This document shows, one piece after another, positions 44,564 to 54,769 of a stretch of DNA of 64,000 nt. The stretch is from Hymenolepis diminuta. Lineage: Eukaryota; Platyhelminthes; Cestoda; Cyclophyllidea; Hymenolepididae. Position 1 is the stretch's first letter. Every line of letters begins with the position of its first letter. Position numbers and translations under genes: made by a program. The stretch is from positions 428,707-492,706 of the forward strand of contig CAADRB010000030.1 in the NCBI GenBank assembly GCA_900708905.1, given 5' to 3'. The notes beneath the pieces are model-generated. The model saw nothing but the letters and a program-made list of their open reading frames with translations, did not search any database and was not told the DNA's origin.

Positions 44564-44710
44564 AATAGAGCGTCGATAGCACTGACGATTAACACGCTCA
44601 TCTGCGAAATTGGAGGCCATAGGTTCCATGTTATTAATGCTAATGGAAGGGGTAGGATTCGAGCTTCTGACCAGAGGGACTTTTCTACCCAAGATAAGTG
44701 TTGGAAAATA
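44564..44710 (+). repeat. tRNA-like SINE remnant, copy 3
   Basis: TAGAGCGTCGATAGCACTGA, then ATTAACACGCTCATCTGCGA, TTAATGCTAATGG, GTAGGATTCGAGCTTCTGAC (box B-like GGATTCGA), CTACCCAAG and GTGTTGGAAAAT. The order and spacing match the minus-strand copy at 30.4-30.6 kb closely enough to be certain that the two are one family. Confidence 0.6.
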
Positions 44711-45893
44711 CATTGCTAAATGGGCCTAGGAGTAATAATTATTGACTCTAACAAGATAATTTTCAAATTAAGATGGACAACACACTGATTAACATTAAAT
44801 GCAAGATTAAAGATTGACATTAGGAAACCTGTCCCATCCTTAGGTAAAAATCAAAATATACTTAAAGTATTAGGTAGAAAATAAATAGGATGCACGAAAT
44901 ACTTAGCGATCTTGAATTAGTGCTTAATACTGTAGTATTTAGTTACTAATAGCCAGAGGTGGTTAAGCCTCATTCGAGTACCTCTAAACTGCCGGTCCAA
45001 AGGTAGTTCAAATAGAGACACAAAAGAGGGATTAAATGCTCCTCTTTAGTAGGTGTGATGATGGGATTATGTGAAGGGAAATTGTTTAAACCAGTTTTAA
45101 TAGATATACAACAAAGACGTTTAGAAGTGACTGAAATTATTCATAACTATATTGAGTCCAACAAATGAGAAGGGCCGCTGGCAAAAATAACAAACAGCAT
45201 TTGCATTTAACCTCATGATTTAAGAATCGTTTCATTCAGATTCCCAATTGCATTATGATGGTTATAATGTCACAGTGGGGTATGTGCAAATCTGAGAAAT
45301 CGGAGGTCATGAGATCAATACTCTTTGATACATGCCCAATGAAGTGGATGACAAAGTTAAATTCCATAATGGCTTGGGAAATTTATTTGTTTTGATAAAG
45401 TATACGATCTCAAACAAAATTACTGTTCAGGGTCTTATTTATTATTTACACGGCTTTTGTTTAAACAGACACTCAATTAAGAGAAGAGGTAAAAAACTAG
45501 ACGAGGAAAATTATGGAAGTGGTATTTGAGGAATTCATTCGGAAAATGGAAAAGATGGGCTCCTATAAAAGAGGATAATAAACGTTCAATTGAAAAAAAA
45601 ATTTCAATATATATGCAGTCTAGAGTTAAAAGTAGGTTTAAAAGGCCCTTCGTGAATTATTGATGAACTTTTCCACCCAAATCTTGATCAAAATCGCTTC
45701 AAATGTTTATAAAAACACAAGCATTACTACATTGTAGATATTGATAGAGCAAATAGGATATTTAGAATATAGAGAAATCAATAAAATACATCTATGTTAG
45801 ACCATTCATCGCTTCTCCACTTTCAAAGCTCGAAGAAAAGAAATAAACCGATTCAGCAGTCACTGATCGAGCAAATTGGTAAAAAATGAGAAT

Positions 45894-48859
45894 TTAAGTA
45901 AAAGCGAATTGACAAATAACTGAAAATGGAAGCGAATTTAACCACTTGCTATAATGACTAAATAAAAATAATATATGGACAATAACTTACAGTATAGGGT
46001 CATTAAAACAGACAAGGATATCAGATGTGAATTGGGTGAATCGATAAAGCATAATTGAGATAGCCACAATGTCACTTTCTTCCCTGTTGAACTTGCCAGC
46101 TTTCTGCTTTCCACGTAGGAGAACGGCAGGAGGACTACTGTATAAACCAACCGAAAAAAGAGAAAATGATAATAATACAAGTAAAAGTGAACAAAATTTA
46201 AAGGGAAACGGCAATATGCGCGAAACTTACTCAGGAATGTTCTGAATCTCGACAGATTCCACAATGGTTTCAATGGCAGAATTACATTCAGCGATCTCTT
46301 GAAAATGAAGTCTGAAAGGACAGTACAAATTGATTTAAAAAGAGCAAGCTATCCTTCAAAACTGCTACTGCAGTACTTAGAATACACAAACCTAAGGAAT
46401 AATCTAAGTCAATTTCAATCGCAAAACTCATTTCAAGAAGAGCCTGAAATATCTTAAATTACTTATTTTCTTATTATGAATCTACATTGATCATTTTTCA
46501 ATGAATCATAACTAAACCAGTGAGACCATTAGTGAATAAAAGGAGTCTGAACTCCCGTAATCCGACGAATTTCTAGTGTTCTACCTTCGCCCCATAATCC
46601 TCCATTTCCCTCTTATTCCCATCCCCTCTATTTTTACGCTCATTTAATCCTACAGTTAGACATATTAAGAGATTCTGAGGGTGAAAACCTGGTGATACCA
46701 TTGTCTTTATTTTTCCCTCTGTGGTTTGCGAGTAGGTTGCTAGATCAGAAACACTAAGCTAACTGCAGCTCCTTTCCCTTTTAAGAGAGAGATCGAAACG
46801 GCTCTACTATCCGTCTTGGTTTTCAGCAAATGGCGTTAAATATAGCAAAATACTAAGTCAGGTACAAGACCTATCACATCTCTACTACGTTAAAACTGTA
46901 GCTATCGAATATCATGTAAGATCACTCTGTGTTTTCAACCATTGGGGTAGGAAAGAATTGAAATAGCAAGACTGATGCTTCTTAATTAAAAAATCTGGTC
47001 AATGAGCACTGGACATCGAAGGTAAGCATTGTTGTAATGCAAAGGACAAATCGTGAAATTTGAATTTCTATAACGTGAGCTACTCATTTAGTAAATATTG
47101 TACAACTTGATTCCAAAAATAACACGGAGTAAAGCTCTTTGATACTTTGACGTTGCTCTCAGGATCTATTTAATCCCCTCCTCTTAATACTTTATTGGTC
47201 TCTCTGTTAACCGATTTCAGTTACTTTCCATAATTAAAATTGTCACCTTTCCCCGTATTACTGTGAGCAATAATAATAATAATTCAGGTGAGTTAGCTTA
47301 CACATTATTGAATAATATCAATTCAGCAATTTCAAGATGTCTCCTCTGTCCTTCCCAAATAAAAGCACTCACACCACAACCTCTCAGTCATGTTTTGGGA
47401 GTTAGTTAAAACTTGAAAAAACAATAGACTAGGAAGCTCTATTCGATCCTACGTCAGTGATTCCAAATCAATAGATCCTTCTTAATTGGATTGCAAGCAT
47501 GTTCATTTACTTAGCCCAGTCTCCGTTATACGACAAACGGTGCGAGTATCTACTCCATTACAATCTTCATACTCCTTTTCACATATTTCACAGCGTCAAG
47601 CATCACAACAGAATTTTGAGCCTATTATGAACTTAAGCCTTGAATTTACAATTCGAGTGAGACCGGGTGTCACTTGCATGCCTGATCTACAAAGGAAACC
47701 TCTAACGTTAAAGCTTTAAATAAGTTGTTTAACGGGTGATCTAACATATGCGAAACGAAGCAGTAAATGAAACGAGATTTTCAAGACCTAAAAATGGAAT
47801 AAGTTTCAAGTAAGTATCTTATAACCGATAAAGACAATAAGGACTTTTTGATAATGATACTCGAAGAAATAATGGTTTTACAAACTTACCAAAGGTGATA
47901 TGGAGTATTAATTAGGAGCAAACGGCGTGCACCTCTATCAAGTTAGGAGTCACGGAAAAAGACTAGTGAAAAACATAACTAAACGTACTTGTGAATACTA
48001 ACCAAGAAAAACTGCAGATTGTGATTCTCTCATTAGAAATGCTTTAGAAGACTAATTCTCTGTCGAAAATGAGTCTTTAAAAAAGAGCTTCCTTTAAACA
48101 TATTTGAGAATGATTCAAATTATGGATTTTCAATCGTAAAAAGAATGTAACTCCACAATTAAGACTTTCCTGATGTTTTCATAACAGAAAAAGTCATAGA
48201 CTTTAATTGCTGTTTCGGATTCGGCGCGCAAAAAATTTAGTGTTTTGCTAACGTAAATTATCACTCCTTCTCGGTGGAAATATGTTCACTTCATATTTAC
48301 ATAGCACGCATCTATTGATTATAAAAAAAAAACTACTTCTTGTGAACTCTATGAAACGATGACCCTTTCAATTCGATAAATTTTGGGAACTCACTTTACA
48401 GCCTCTACAAGGTCTGATTCCGGTAGGGATTCAAGAATGTCCACAATGATGCTCTGATTATTTGCTGGATTGACAAAAATCTCCTGATTATCTGGCACTT
48501 GACGAAAGTTACTAAAAAAATGGGATAACAGTGAAATCAAAGAAATAATAAGCGATAATGCAAGTATACGTGCGAGAACTGAAATATTTTTAAAATAAAA
48601 CGATCTAAAGTAGCATTCAGCGACGGTAAAGATATTACACAACTACTTCGGCTTGGCCATGCTTTCGATAATCTCAAATTGACAAAATTGAGATGAGAAT
48701 AGCTACTTATTCACTTTTAAGTAGAGATACTACTACAAAAAAATACATGTGTACAGGAACGCAAAGGAATTACCTCACATCAAACGCGGGTGACGGAAGA
48801 TGAATCTGCAGCGCTCCTCCATACAGAGATTTTTGCGTCAAACCGTTCAGTGCAGCCAT
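45894..48859 (-). CDS. RANGRF: RANGRF/MOG1 Ran-binding nuclear import factor, 5 exons
   Basis: Exons on the minus strand: 48859-48774, 48511-48395, 46311-46231, 46137-45991 and, less surely, 45957-45894. They sum to 495 nt, giving 164 residues (human protein 186). Hallmarks in order: LYGGALQIHLP near residues 12-22, where the family has a LFGGAF-type start; RQVPDNQEIFV at 32-42 followed by QSIIVDILE; HFQEIAE at 70-76; RGKQKAGKFN at 103-112; and QFTSDILVCFNDP at 130-142. MOG1 binds the Ran GTPase, promotes nucleotide release and supports nuclear transport; in vertebrates it also affects sodium-channel trafficking. Exons 1-4 join in phase at every junction. The last exon is chosen because a 33-nt GT-AG intron (45958-45990) brings in YSKWLNSLPF, resembling the C-terminal FEQLVTSLTL helix of human MOG1, and keeps the frame to a TAA. 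Intron 2 is 2083 nt and carries a dispersed repeat. The start lies 156 nt below the SETD3 stop on the same strand. Confidence 0.87.
46312..48394 (-). other. RANGRF intron 2 (2083 nt)
   Basis: It runs from the donor GTGAGT after the codons for EAVK to the acceptor CCTTTCAG before LHFQEIAE. It interrupts a lysine codon (AA|A). It contains a diverged copy (about 46964-47411) of a repeat also found at the start of the window. No coding exon is recognisable inside. Confidence 0.8.
46964..47411 (+). repeat. Dispersed repeat family A, copy 2, inside RANGRF intron 2
   Basis: This is collinear with 852-1200 near the window start: AGCAAGACTGA, GGTCAATGAGCAC, CCGATTTCAGT, a run of AATAATAAT and AGTTAGTTAAAAC. 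Copy 2 is about 100 nt longer through indels. It is antisense to the host gene. It has no coding capacity and no terminal structure I can define, so the element type is unknown. Confidence 0.65.
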
Positions 48860-48900
48860 TTCTGCTTTGTCTACGGTAGGAAATGCACTACATCACAGGA
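48860..48900 (-). promoter_or_regulatory. Candidate trans-splice acceptor region 5' of RANGRF
   Basis: Upstream of the RANGRF ATG the minus strand shows a pyrimidine-rich stretch (48885-48930) ending in GATGTAG (AG at 48889-48888) and a second CCTACCGTAG (AG at 48872-48871), 12 nt before the ATG. Either could be a 3' splice site. With no room for a promoter-bearing intergenic region, spliced-leader addition is a reasonable inference, but it is not proven by sequence alone. Confidence 0.45.
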
Positions 48901-48957
48901 CAGTGAATGAGAAAGTAAAAGCAAAGAGAGGTGACAGACCCTTTTCAGAAAAAAAGA

Positions 48958-48963
48958 TTTATT
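48958..48963 (-). promoter_or_regulatory. Candidate SETD3 polyadenylation signal AATAAA
   Basis: On the minus strand AATAAA occurs 53-58 nt after the SETD3 stop codon and is followed by a T-rich run. It lies inside the 156-nt gap before RANGRF, so SETD3 can be cleaved before the RANGRF start. Confidence 0.6.
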
Positions 48964-49015
48964 TAAAGACATGATACGGAAGAGAGATCGTCACATAAAT
49001 AGAGATACAAGAGTT

Positions 49016-52000
49016 TTAATGAGAATTTTGAGCGAAAGCAGTAAGGCATTGTGAAAGAGTGGCGATGTCTTGACGGCAAAGTCGAACACATTGTTCATGA
49101 AATTGATCCTTGACTTGAACCTGGAGTTGCAATAGAAAATAATCATATCCATAAGGCGTTATCTACTTATTCATAAAAGAAGATATAGAGTACTTACAGA
49201 CTTCAAGTTTTTACCAAGGCGCAACTCGTAGCCGCTAACGAGAAGATTTAAACGACCTTCAATGAATTTTCGAGCTTCATTATCAATACGATTGTCAGAA
49301 AATACCGTGGATAGAAGATTCTCCGTATTATCATTAGCTTTTAGTGTTAATTGAAGTTCATCTAATTGGAAACAAAGCTCGGTAATTGCAGAAGAAGTTT
49401 ATCACATATAATTCTGCCGAACTGAAGGTCCAGACTTACCTTCATTCATGACGAAAATACGAGCAAATACAATAAGATCGCTCGGAGGGAAGGACTCATC
49501 TTCTGAGGAGACCGATATATTGATTTCACTGAAAATAAACAGGTTTACTACAAATACATAAGGCCAATTTCAGTTGTATTCAGTTGGGTAATTACGAACC
49601 TCGACAATTTCAGTTTCTCTAAAACCTGTGTTCGAAGAGCCATGAGTTTATCGAATCTGCTTAAGCCTAAAAGTAGAAGAAACTTAGAAGCGACGAGTCT
49701 AAAACAATAACTAGACAGACAAAAGCTGTAGAAATACAGGTACCTAGTTTAATTGGAACTTTATGAAATCTATTTGTTTCTGGAACAAAACCGCTATACA
49801 GGAGGAACTCCGTGCTTGTACGCCTACCATAATCCATGAATATCTATATAACAAATAACGACTTAATGTATGCCTCAAAAATTAATAAAGAAACAAACAA
49901 TTTGCAAAACCTCGTCGCCTTTTTGATACGAATCCATGGCGAAGAACACTAGACTTTGTGAAGCCGGGTCAAAGTCTGTTGTCAGCTGAAAAAAAAAAAA
50001 ACGAAAAACAAAGTAAGAAATTTACTCGTGTAAGAATATCTAGATAAGATACTGAATCATCTGATAGCAGAAAGCAAAGAAATTGGAAGAAAAGTGCAAA
50101 AAATGCCTTAAAATTGAAGTCAAGAAGAAAAAATAACCAATTAATTTTATTAATCTGAGATCTTTTGACTTCCAAATACTAGAAATAAATCAATTAAACT
50201 ATGAGTCCATGGTTTAGTCGTATTTTACTTTTCCAATGTGTCTGTCCAGTAGCAGGATCAATGTATACTAATTGTTAGTCGACATTAATGTATACTAATT
50301 ATTAGTTGACAAGGTATGCTAATAGTAGGCTCACTGATACTATTCTAGGATCATCAGTAAGATTGAAATCATTACCAACATGAATTTCATTCACCAAATG
50401 TGAGAATAACACATCGGTGAGTACAAATATTGTCGGCCAATAGAAATCCGAAAAAAATACTTTGGAAAAGAACCAAAAACATTTTCCTTATGTGTAGACT
50501 TAAGAATGGCGTATAAGAATATTTACACCAATGTTTAGTGGAACCATTACCTTGATCAGCTTGTCGATTTTGATCTAGTTTTCAATCTCCCACTTCGTTC
50601 TGGAGATTCTATTCACTGGATATGTAACAAAGTATTGAATGACTGGGTGGCCAATAATTGCAGTGACAGGTTCTTCACAGGTGGTCTTACATAGCCTATT
50701 GCGAGCGTGGTAACTCAATAATTGATAATACAGTGTACGAGATGAGACTCGCAAATTTGTTAATTTAAAATATCCGATTATGCTTACCAACACTAATATT
50801 CTTCGTTCTACATTAGTACCTCAAACAAGAGCCTCTTCTTGCAGTGAAGGAGGCGCAGTAAAAATGCTTTTATCTAAGTTGGTTGAAATGTCACTGTAAA
50901 GTAACCATTGACGGAATAGGGCAAAGGCAATGGACAGTCGTTAAAGTGCTGAGCCGATGCTTGCTTGTTCTTCAAATAGGTTTATTTATTCCTTCTCAAT
51001 AAGATAAAGAACACTCTCCTTCAATTGACTTGCGAATCATAAAATCATGTTTTTTTATCCATAGGTAAGTGCGATAAATGCAAGATAAATTATTCGTCTA
51101 AAGACGAAAAAAAGCAGTAGAAAAAAAATACGCAACACCAATCATTAAGTTAACTTAAAATTTAACGAAAATCAATAATTAAAATGATTGATTAAATAAT
51201 CCATACAATCAACTTAAAATGCCATATGACAATTAACTGATAAAACTCTCTAAGGACGTCTTAATTAAGAAATGCATAGGCAACTCATTTAAAGAAGCAT
51301 TTCCCAGCACTCAATACTGATAAATGTGTATTGAATTCGTGACCGCTAAATTCATGGACGAGCAAGAGGACGAGAATGCGTAAATAATTTCTGATATTTC
51401 CAAAAGAAATAATGACAAATGTGATGATCAAGAAACTCATTAAAACGGTGACACTCACCTCCCCTTGCTTATGATTGATCATGTCCCACAGTGGTATTAG
51501 ACAGAGTACTCCACCTTCGTTTCCGGGGATCATATTGTTCCGGCTCATTACAGTAGATATGGCCCATCTAAAACGGCGCGAAAAACCAAAACAAATAAAT
51601 TCTTAGATTTATGAGATAACAAGATAACCCAGAGAACAAAACTTACTGGTAATCCTTGAAACAAAAGGCCTTCATGTAATTTGGTAGAACGGTCTCATTT
51701 TTCATCCGATCAAATAGGAGATACAAATAGCCGTACTGTCGGCAGATATTTCGATACGTACTTAGTACCAGTTCTAGATATTAAACAGGAAATGCATATG
51801 TGAGAAAATATCTTTTAAAGGGAGATAAGAGACAAGTAAACTGTACCAACCAGCTGCGGGAAACCCTTCAATGATAGCAAAATCATCAGTGGTTAAATAA
51901 GCAAGAGTGGAATAGATCGAGGGAAGTGAAGCTAAGATTTAAAATATTCAGTGAAGTAATAACATACAGATATATTCCTTGAATTTTGATTTTTCTCCCA

Positions 52001-52618
52001 ATGAAAGTTCATGAAGTGTTGCGATGCTTAGTGCAACATTATCCATAACAGAAAAAAGTGGATCTTTTTCAAGAAAAGTCGCTAAGAAGAAATTAAGGCG
52101 TTGGCAGTGGAAACATACGAAGTGGAGTGGTTAAGTTTTTCAGGAATAGCATATCCTTAGCAGGAACATGAAGAAGTCTGGTGTTTTTCTAAATAGCAAA
52201 GCGATATTGGGTAAGAAACCAGGTCATACCTCTATAGGTTCATCCGCACGAAGACCAAAGCCAGCATTTCCAGAATCTTGAATAGAAATTTTGCATTGAA
52301 AGTAGTCCCTATACTTTTGCTCAAGATTCTTCAGCTGCGCTTTACGATCTCCAGAGAGAGTCGATTCAACAATTGATAAATCTAAATTAATGTCAACACA
52401 GAAATAAGTTCTACTCCTCTGAAAACTGCAAATGTTATCCGTAACGGATTCAAGGCTTCGGAAATAATCAAGAGTATTAGAAGCTTCTGGAGGTGTTTGG
52501 CATCCTAAAAAAGAATGGATTAAACGAATGCGAATAAAATACGTCGAAGTAACTCCTTGCACAGATCCCGAACGCGAGCGTGGGATTGCTTAATATTTGA
52601 CTTCTGTTTGCGTCCCAT
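49016..52618 (-). CDS. SETD3: SETD3-like actin-histidine N-methyltransferase, 14 exons, complete
   Basis: Read by joining GT-AG exons on the minus strand: 52618-52543, 52504-52415, 52381-52230, 52188-52119, 52081-51968, 51931-51851, 51773-51647, 51567-51459, 49985-49911, 49843-49744, 49666-49600, 49528-49440, 49361-49198, 49120-49016. They sum to 1419 nt, exactly 473 codons, and keep one frame, giving 472 residues. The product follows vertebrate SETD3 from the N-terminus through the SET domain (about residues 95-310) to the Rubisco-LSMT substrate-binding domain (about 320-470). Visible key residues are N248 in SRNNMIP and W264 in PLWDMINH, equivalent to human N256 and W274 that set histidine specificity, then the N268-H269 pair binding S-adenosylmethionine, and Y303 in MDYGRR. 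The family methylates a histidine of actin in the cytoplasm. The acidic disordered tail of the 594-residue human protein is absent. The start ATG is followed directly by a basic MGRKQK segment, as in other SETD3 proteins. Identity is secure; exact exon ends are by eye. Confidence 0.93.
49986..51458 (-). other. Largest SETD3 intron (intron 8, 1473 nt)
   Basis: It lies between the exon ending in DMINHKQGE and the exon starting LTTDFDP. The donor is GTGAGT and the acceptor is a T-rich tract ending CAG. It splits the SET domain just after the NH motif. Apart from a small 27-bp tandem repeat near 50261, I see no feature in it; the reading frames inside are not family-like. Confidence 0.8.
50261..50325. 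repeat. Short tandem repeat, about 27-bp unit, 2.5 copies
   Basis: ATGTATACTAATT begins at 50261 and again at 50288, each followed by a similar TTAGT(C/T)GACA segment. A third shorter version with GTATGCTAAT follows near 50314. It lies inside SETD3 intron 8. Confidence 0.75.
52382..52414 (-). other. 33-nt mini-intron inside SETD3 exon 2/3 region
   Basis: This segment starts GTAGAAC and ends TTAATTTAG on the minus strand. It is a multiple of three and has no stop, so it can be read through. Removing it joins QR to NLSIVES and aligns with human SETD3 (QKGLSV) without an insertion, so it is called an intron. Its length matches the neighbouring 5' introns of 36-41 nt. Confidence 0.7.
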
Positions 52619-54113
52619 ATTTAAAATGTTTTCGATATAACTATAATCAAATGTATGTTCCCAGAAGGAAATCAATGTGAAATAAAATAATATAAATATA
52701 AAACCTACGAGTAAAAGCCCCTGAACATAAAAAATAAAAATCCAAAACGTAATTCAACAGGAAAAGGAACGTGATATTAGCAAATTACAGTAAATGTTAG
52801 CTATGTCACGGCATACTACCGAGACAAAAGGGCCTAGACCATCGAGACTATAAGTGAAGAATATTCAGGGACTGCGCTAACCTTTCGATAATTCTAATAA
52901 TTATAGAAAACGATCAATTTATCTAAACATTTTAAAAGTAACCTAGAAATTCGAAAAATCAGCCTTCACCGCGATAGAATAAAAGTATATTTACAATACC
53001 TGAAAATGTTTTTTTTACTTAAACCCGCAGCTTTATCGTGAATTGTTATAGGAATATGAAAAGTTAAGATGTTTATTATTATATTTAATGAATCATTTAT
53101 GGTTTTAAATTGCAGAATTTCTTTTATTTATGTCAATGTATTTAATAAATCTATTCAGAATTTAGAGAATTTGTATGTTTCAATTAATATTCATCTGATT
53201 AAGTGTATATTGGTAAATTTAACTTCGATGGATTGTTTTCTAACGAGAATTAAAACGATATGAATGCAATGTGGGCACGAATGAGTTCACGGAGAAACAC
53301 TTTATTGGCAAAATTTCCAACTTCGTGCACAGTTTTGACAATGATTACTTTTTATCTAAAATAGTTCCATCGTTTTACTCAGTACTATTTACAGTGATAG
53401 GAATTTTTAGTCTAAGTTTATATGCCATTATACCCTTAATTACTCTTATAAAGTAAGGCTTTTCTATAGTTTACTGTAACGAGGTGATCTTGTTCTGCTG
53501 CTTAATATTATCTCTCCACTAGGTATTGCTAAACTACAGTTGATTCAGTCTCAGAAGGAATTATATGACCAGATGCAGTTAATCCGAGATCCCTTATAAA
53601 ATATTTAAAAAATATATAGGAATAAAAGTTGTTATCGTGTTACTGACGCCCAGAGATCAAAACACTACCTGACTAAAAATAGCTCTTGTCTCAAGTATCC
53701 ATCAAACTGTCAAAAGGGATGTCACTTCGCATTGGTAAGTACTATGGCGACTTAGGGATAACTTTCGTGAATTGGTTATCCCAAGATAAAACATAAATAT
53801 TGCGGCTATGAGCTTTGTTTTGTCTCTATTTGACTATCTGACTGAACTATTTGACGAAAGATTGCGTTTTTGTTGCAAACGAGGATAAGGAAAATGAGAA
53901 ATAAGTCAGGAGCATTGGAAACCATATAATGATTTTCTTTAAATAAACGTGTACCCAGTAATTTAAGAAATACTCTAAAGTATATAAGGAAACAGTATCA
54001 ATATTCATTATTTACAAATATTATTATCTATATCAGTTTCGTTGACCTTGAAATGATAGCCTCCTCTAAGACATAAGGGTGGAATTTGTGATTTTCAGAG
54101 CTTGGGGTGCAGT
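52619..54113. other. Intergenic region between divergent SETD3 and cystatin genes
   Basis: About 1.5 kb that must hold the promoters of both genes. A TATA-like element for the cystatin side is visible; none is obvious for SETD3. Two short plus-strand frames near 53.1-53.45 kb lack features. Confidence 0.6.
53981..53989 (+). promoter_or_regulatory. Candidate TATA box of the 54.1-kb cystatin gene
   Basis: TATATAAGG lies 125 nt before the start codon, the distance expected for a TATA box with a short 5' untranslated region. It is a motif call only; the surrounding DNA is AT-rich, so chance is possible. Confidence 0.4.
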
Positions 54114-54614
54114 ATGAGGTTTTCAATATTTTTTGCTATTTCCTGCATTTTTACTCTCGCCTTTGCGTGCCCTCCCACATTCAATGACGAAGACAATTCT
54201 TTAGAAAGTGGAGCGATTACTACTAAGCCATCAAATCAACAAACTATGCCTGGAGGAATTATTAAGGTGACTGAAGAGGATATGAATGATCCCTTATTCC
54301 AAACAGCTCTTGCTGCGGCAGTGAAAAAACTTGATGATGCCAATGATTGTCACAATTTCAAATTTGAAAAAGTTTTGGGAGCCACAAAACAAGTTGTTTC
54401 AGGTGTAAAGTATATTATTAGACTTGAGGTTAAGCCCATTTTTAACGGAATAGGCAAAGAAGAATGTTATTGTTCCTGCTATCGCAATTTTGATGATGCT
54501 CAGAAGGTGGAAGTTTCATTGTGGCTTCAACCATGGATTTCCGAACAACCCAAAAGCATCACCTTCACGTCTGAAGGGAATCTTGGTGCTGATGGCAAAT
54601 TCTCCATCTCCTAA
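54114..54614 (+). CDS. Secreted single-domain cystatin-family cysteine protease inhibitor
   Basis: One uninterrupted frame of 166 residues. I take the ATG at 54114; an upstream in-frame TTG is ignored because the hydrophobic signal peptide (about residues 1-18, ending FAC) starts directly after this ATG. The cystatin fold shows its three contact elements: a glycine pair at 47-48 (PGGI), the QVVSG loop at 93-97 matching the family QxVxG, and a PW pair at 140-141. An alpha-helix segment (FQTALAAAVKKL) sits between the first two. Cysteines at 79, 118, 120 and 122 may form disulfides, but not in the spacing of vertebrate type-2 cystatins. Such proteins block papain/cathepsin L-type proteases outside the cell. 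The stop falls where the paralogue at 62.2 kb continues into a second domain, and homology appears to run on past it. A TTTTCAG just before the 5' leader could be a splice acceptor. The protein should be an active inhibitor; the target is unknown. Confidence 0.88.
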   Translation: MRFSIFFAISCIFTLAFACPPTFNDEDNSLESGAITTKPSNQQTMPGGIIKVTEEDMNDPLFQTALAAAVKKLDDANDCHNFKFEKVLGATKQVVSGVKYIIRLEVKPIFNGIGKEECYCSCYRNFDDAQKVEVSLWLQPWISEQPKSITFTSEGNLGADGKFSIS

Positions 54615-54660
54615 GTCATGACTCTGGAGCTTCTTAGACATTTATTTAATCGTCTTACGA
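54615..54660 (+). pseudogene. Post-stop remnant of a second cystatin domain
   Basis: Directly after the TAA of the single-domain cystatin the same frame reads VMTLELL. The paralogue reads VMTPEDF at the start of its domain 2. Ten bases (GTCATGACTC) are identical and in the same frame. Similarity fades within about 25 nt and the frame closes at a TAA near 54676. This is best read as the residue of a lost second domain. Confidence 0.55.
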
Positions 54661-54745
54661 AAAGCTTTGATTTCTAACCAACTCCTTATTATCAGTTTAA
54701 ATTTTTGTGATTTTGAACTTGTTTCGTACTTAATATTTTGTGCCA

Positions 54746-54769
54746 ATATATATATATATATATATATAA
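54746..54769. repeat. AT dinucleotide microsatellite
   Basis: Twelve AT units in the 3' flank of the 54.1-kb cystatin gene, 130 nt past its stop. Confidence 0.85.

Larger units (their letters stand above)
37836..45893. other. No gene recognised; SINE copies present
   Basis: It contains two of the tRNA-like repeats and the telomere-type motif. Being downstream of RANGRF on its strand, it was checked for a further operon member; none was found. Confidence 0.5.

Noticed and set aside
47486..47719. 77-codon plus-strand frame
   Set aside because: It is antisense within RANGRF intron 2, next to a repeat copy, with no family feature and a non-ATG start.
51285..51458. Read-through of SETD3 exon 8 into the following DNA
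   Set aside because: The frame stays open for 57 codons but the sequence is hydrophobic and unlike SETD3; a GTGAGT donor and a matching exon at 49985 show it is intron.
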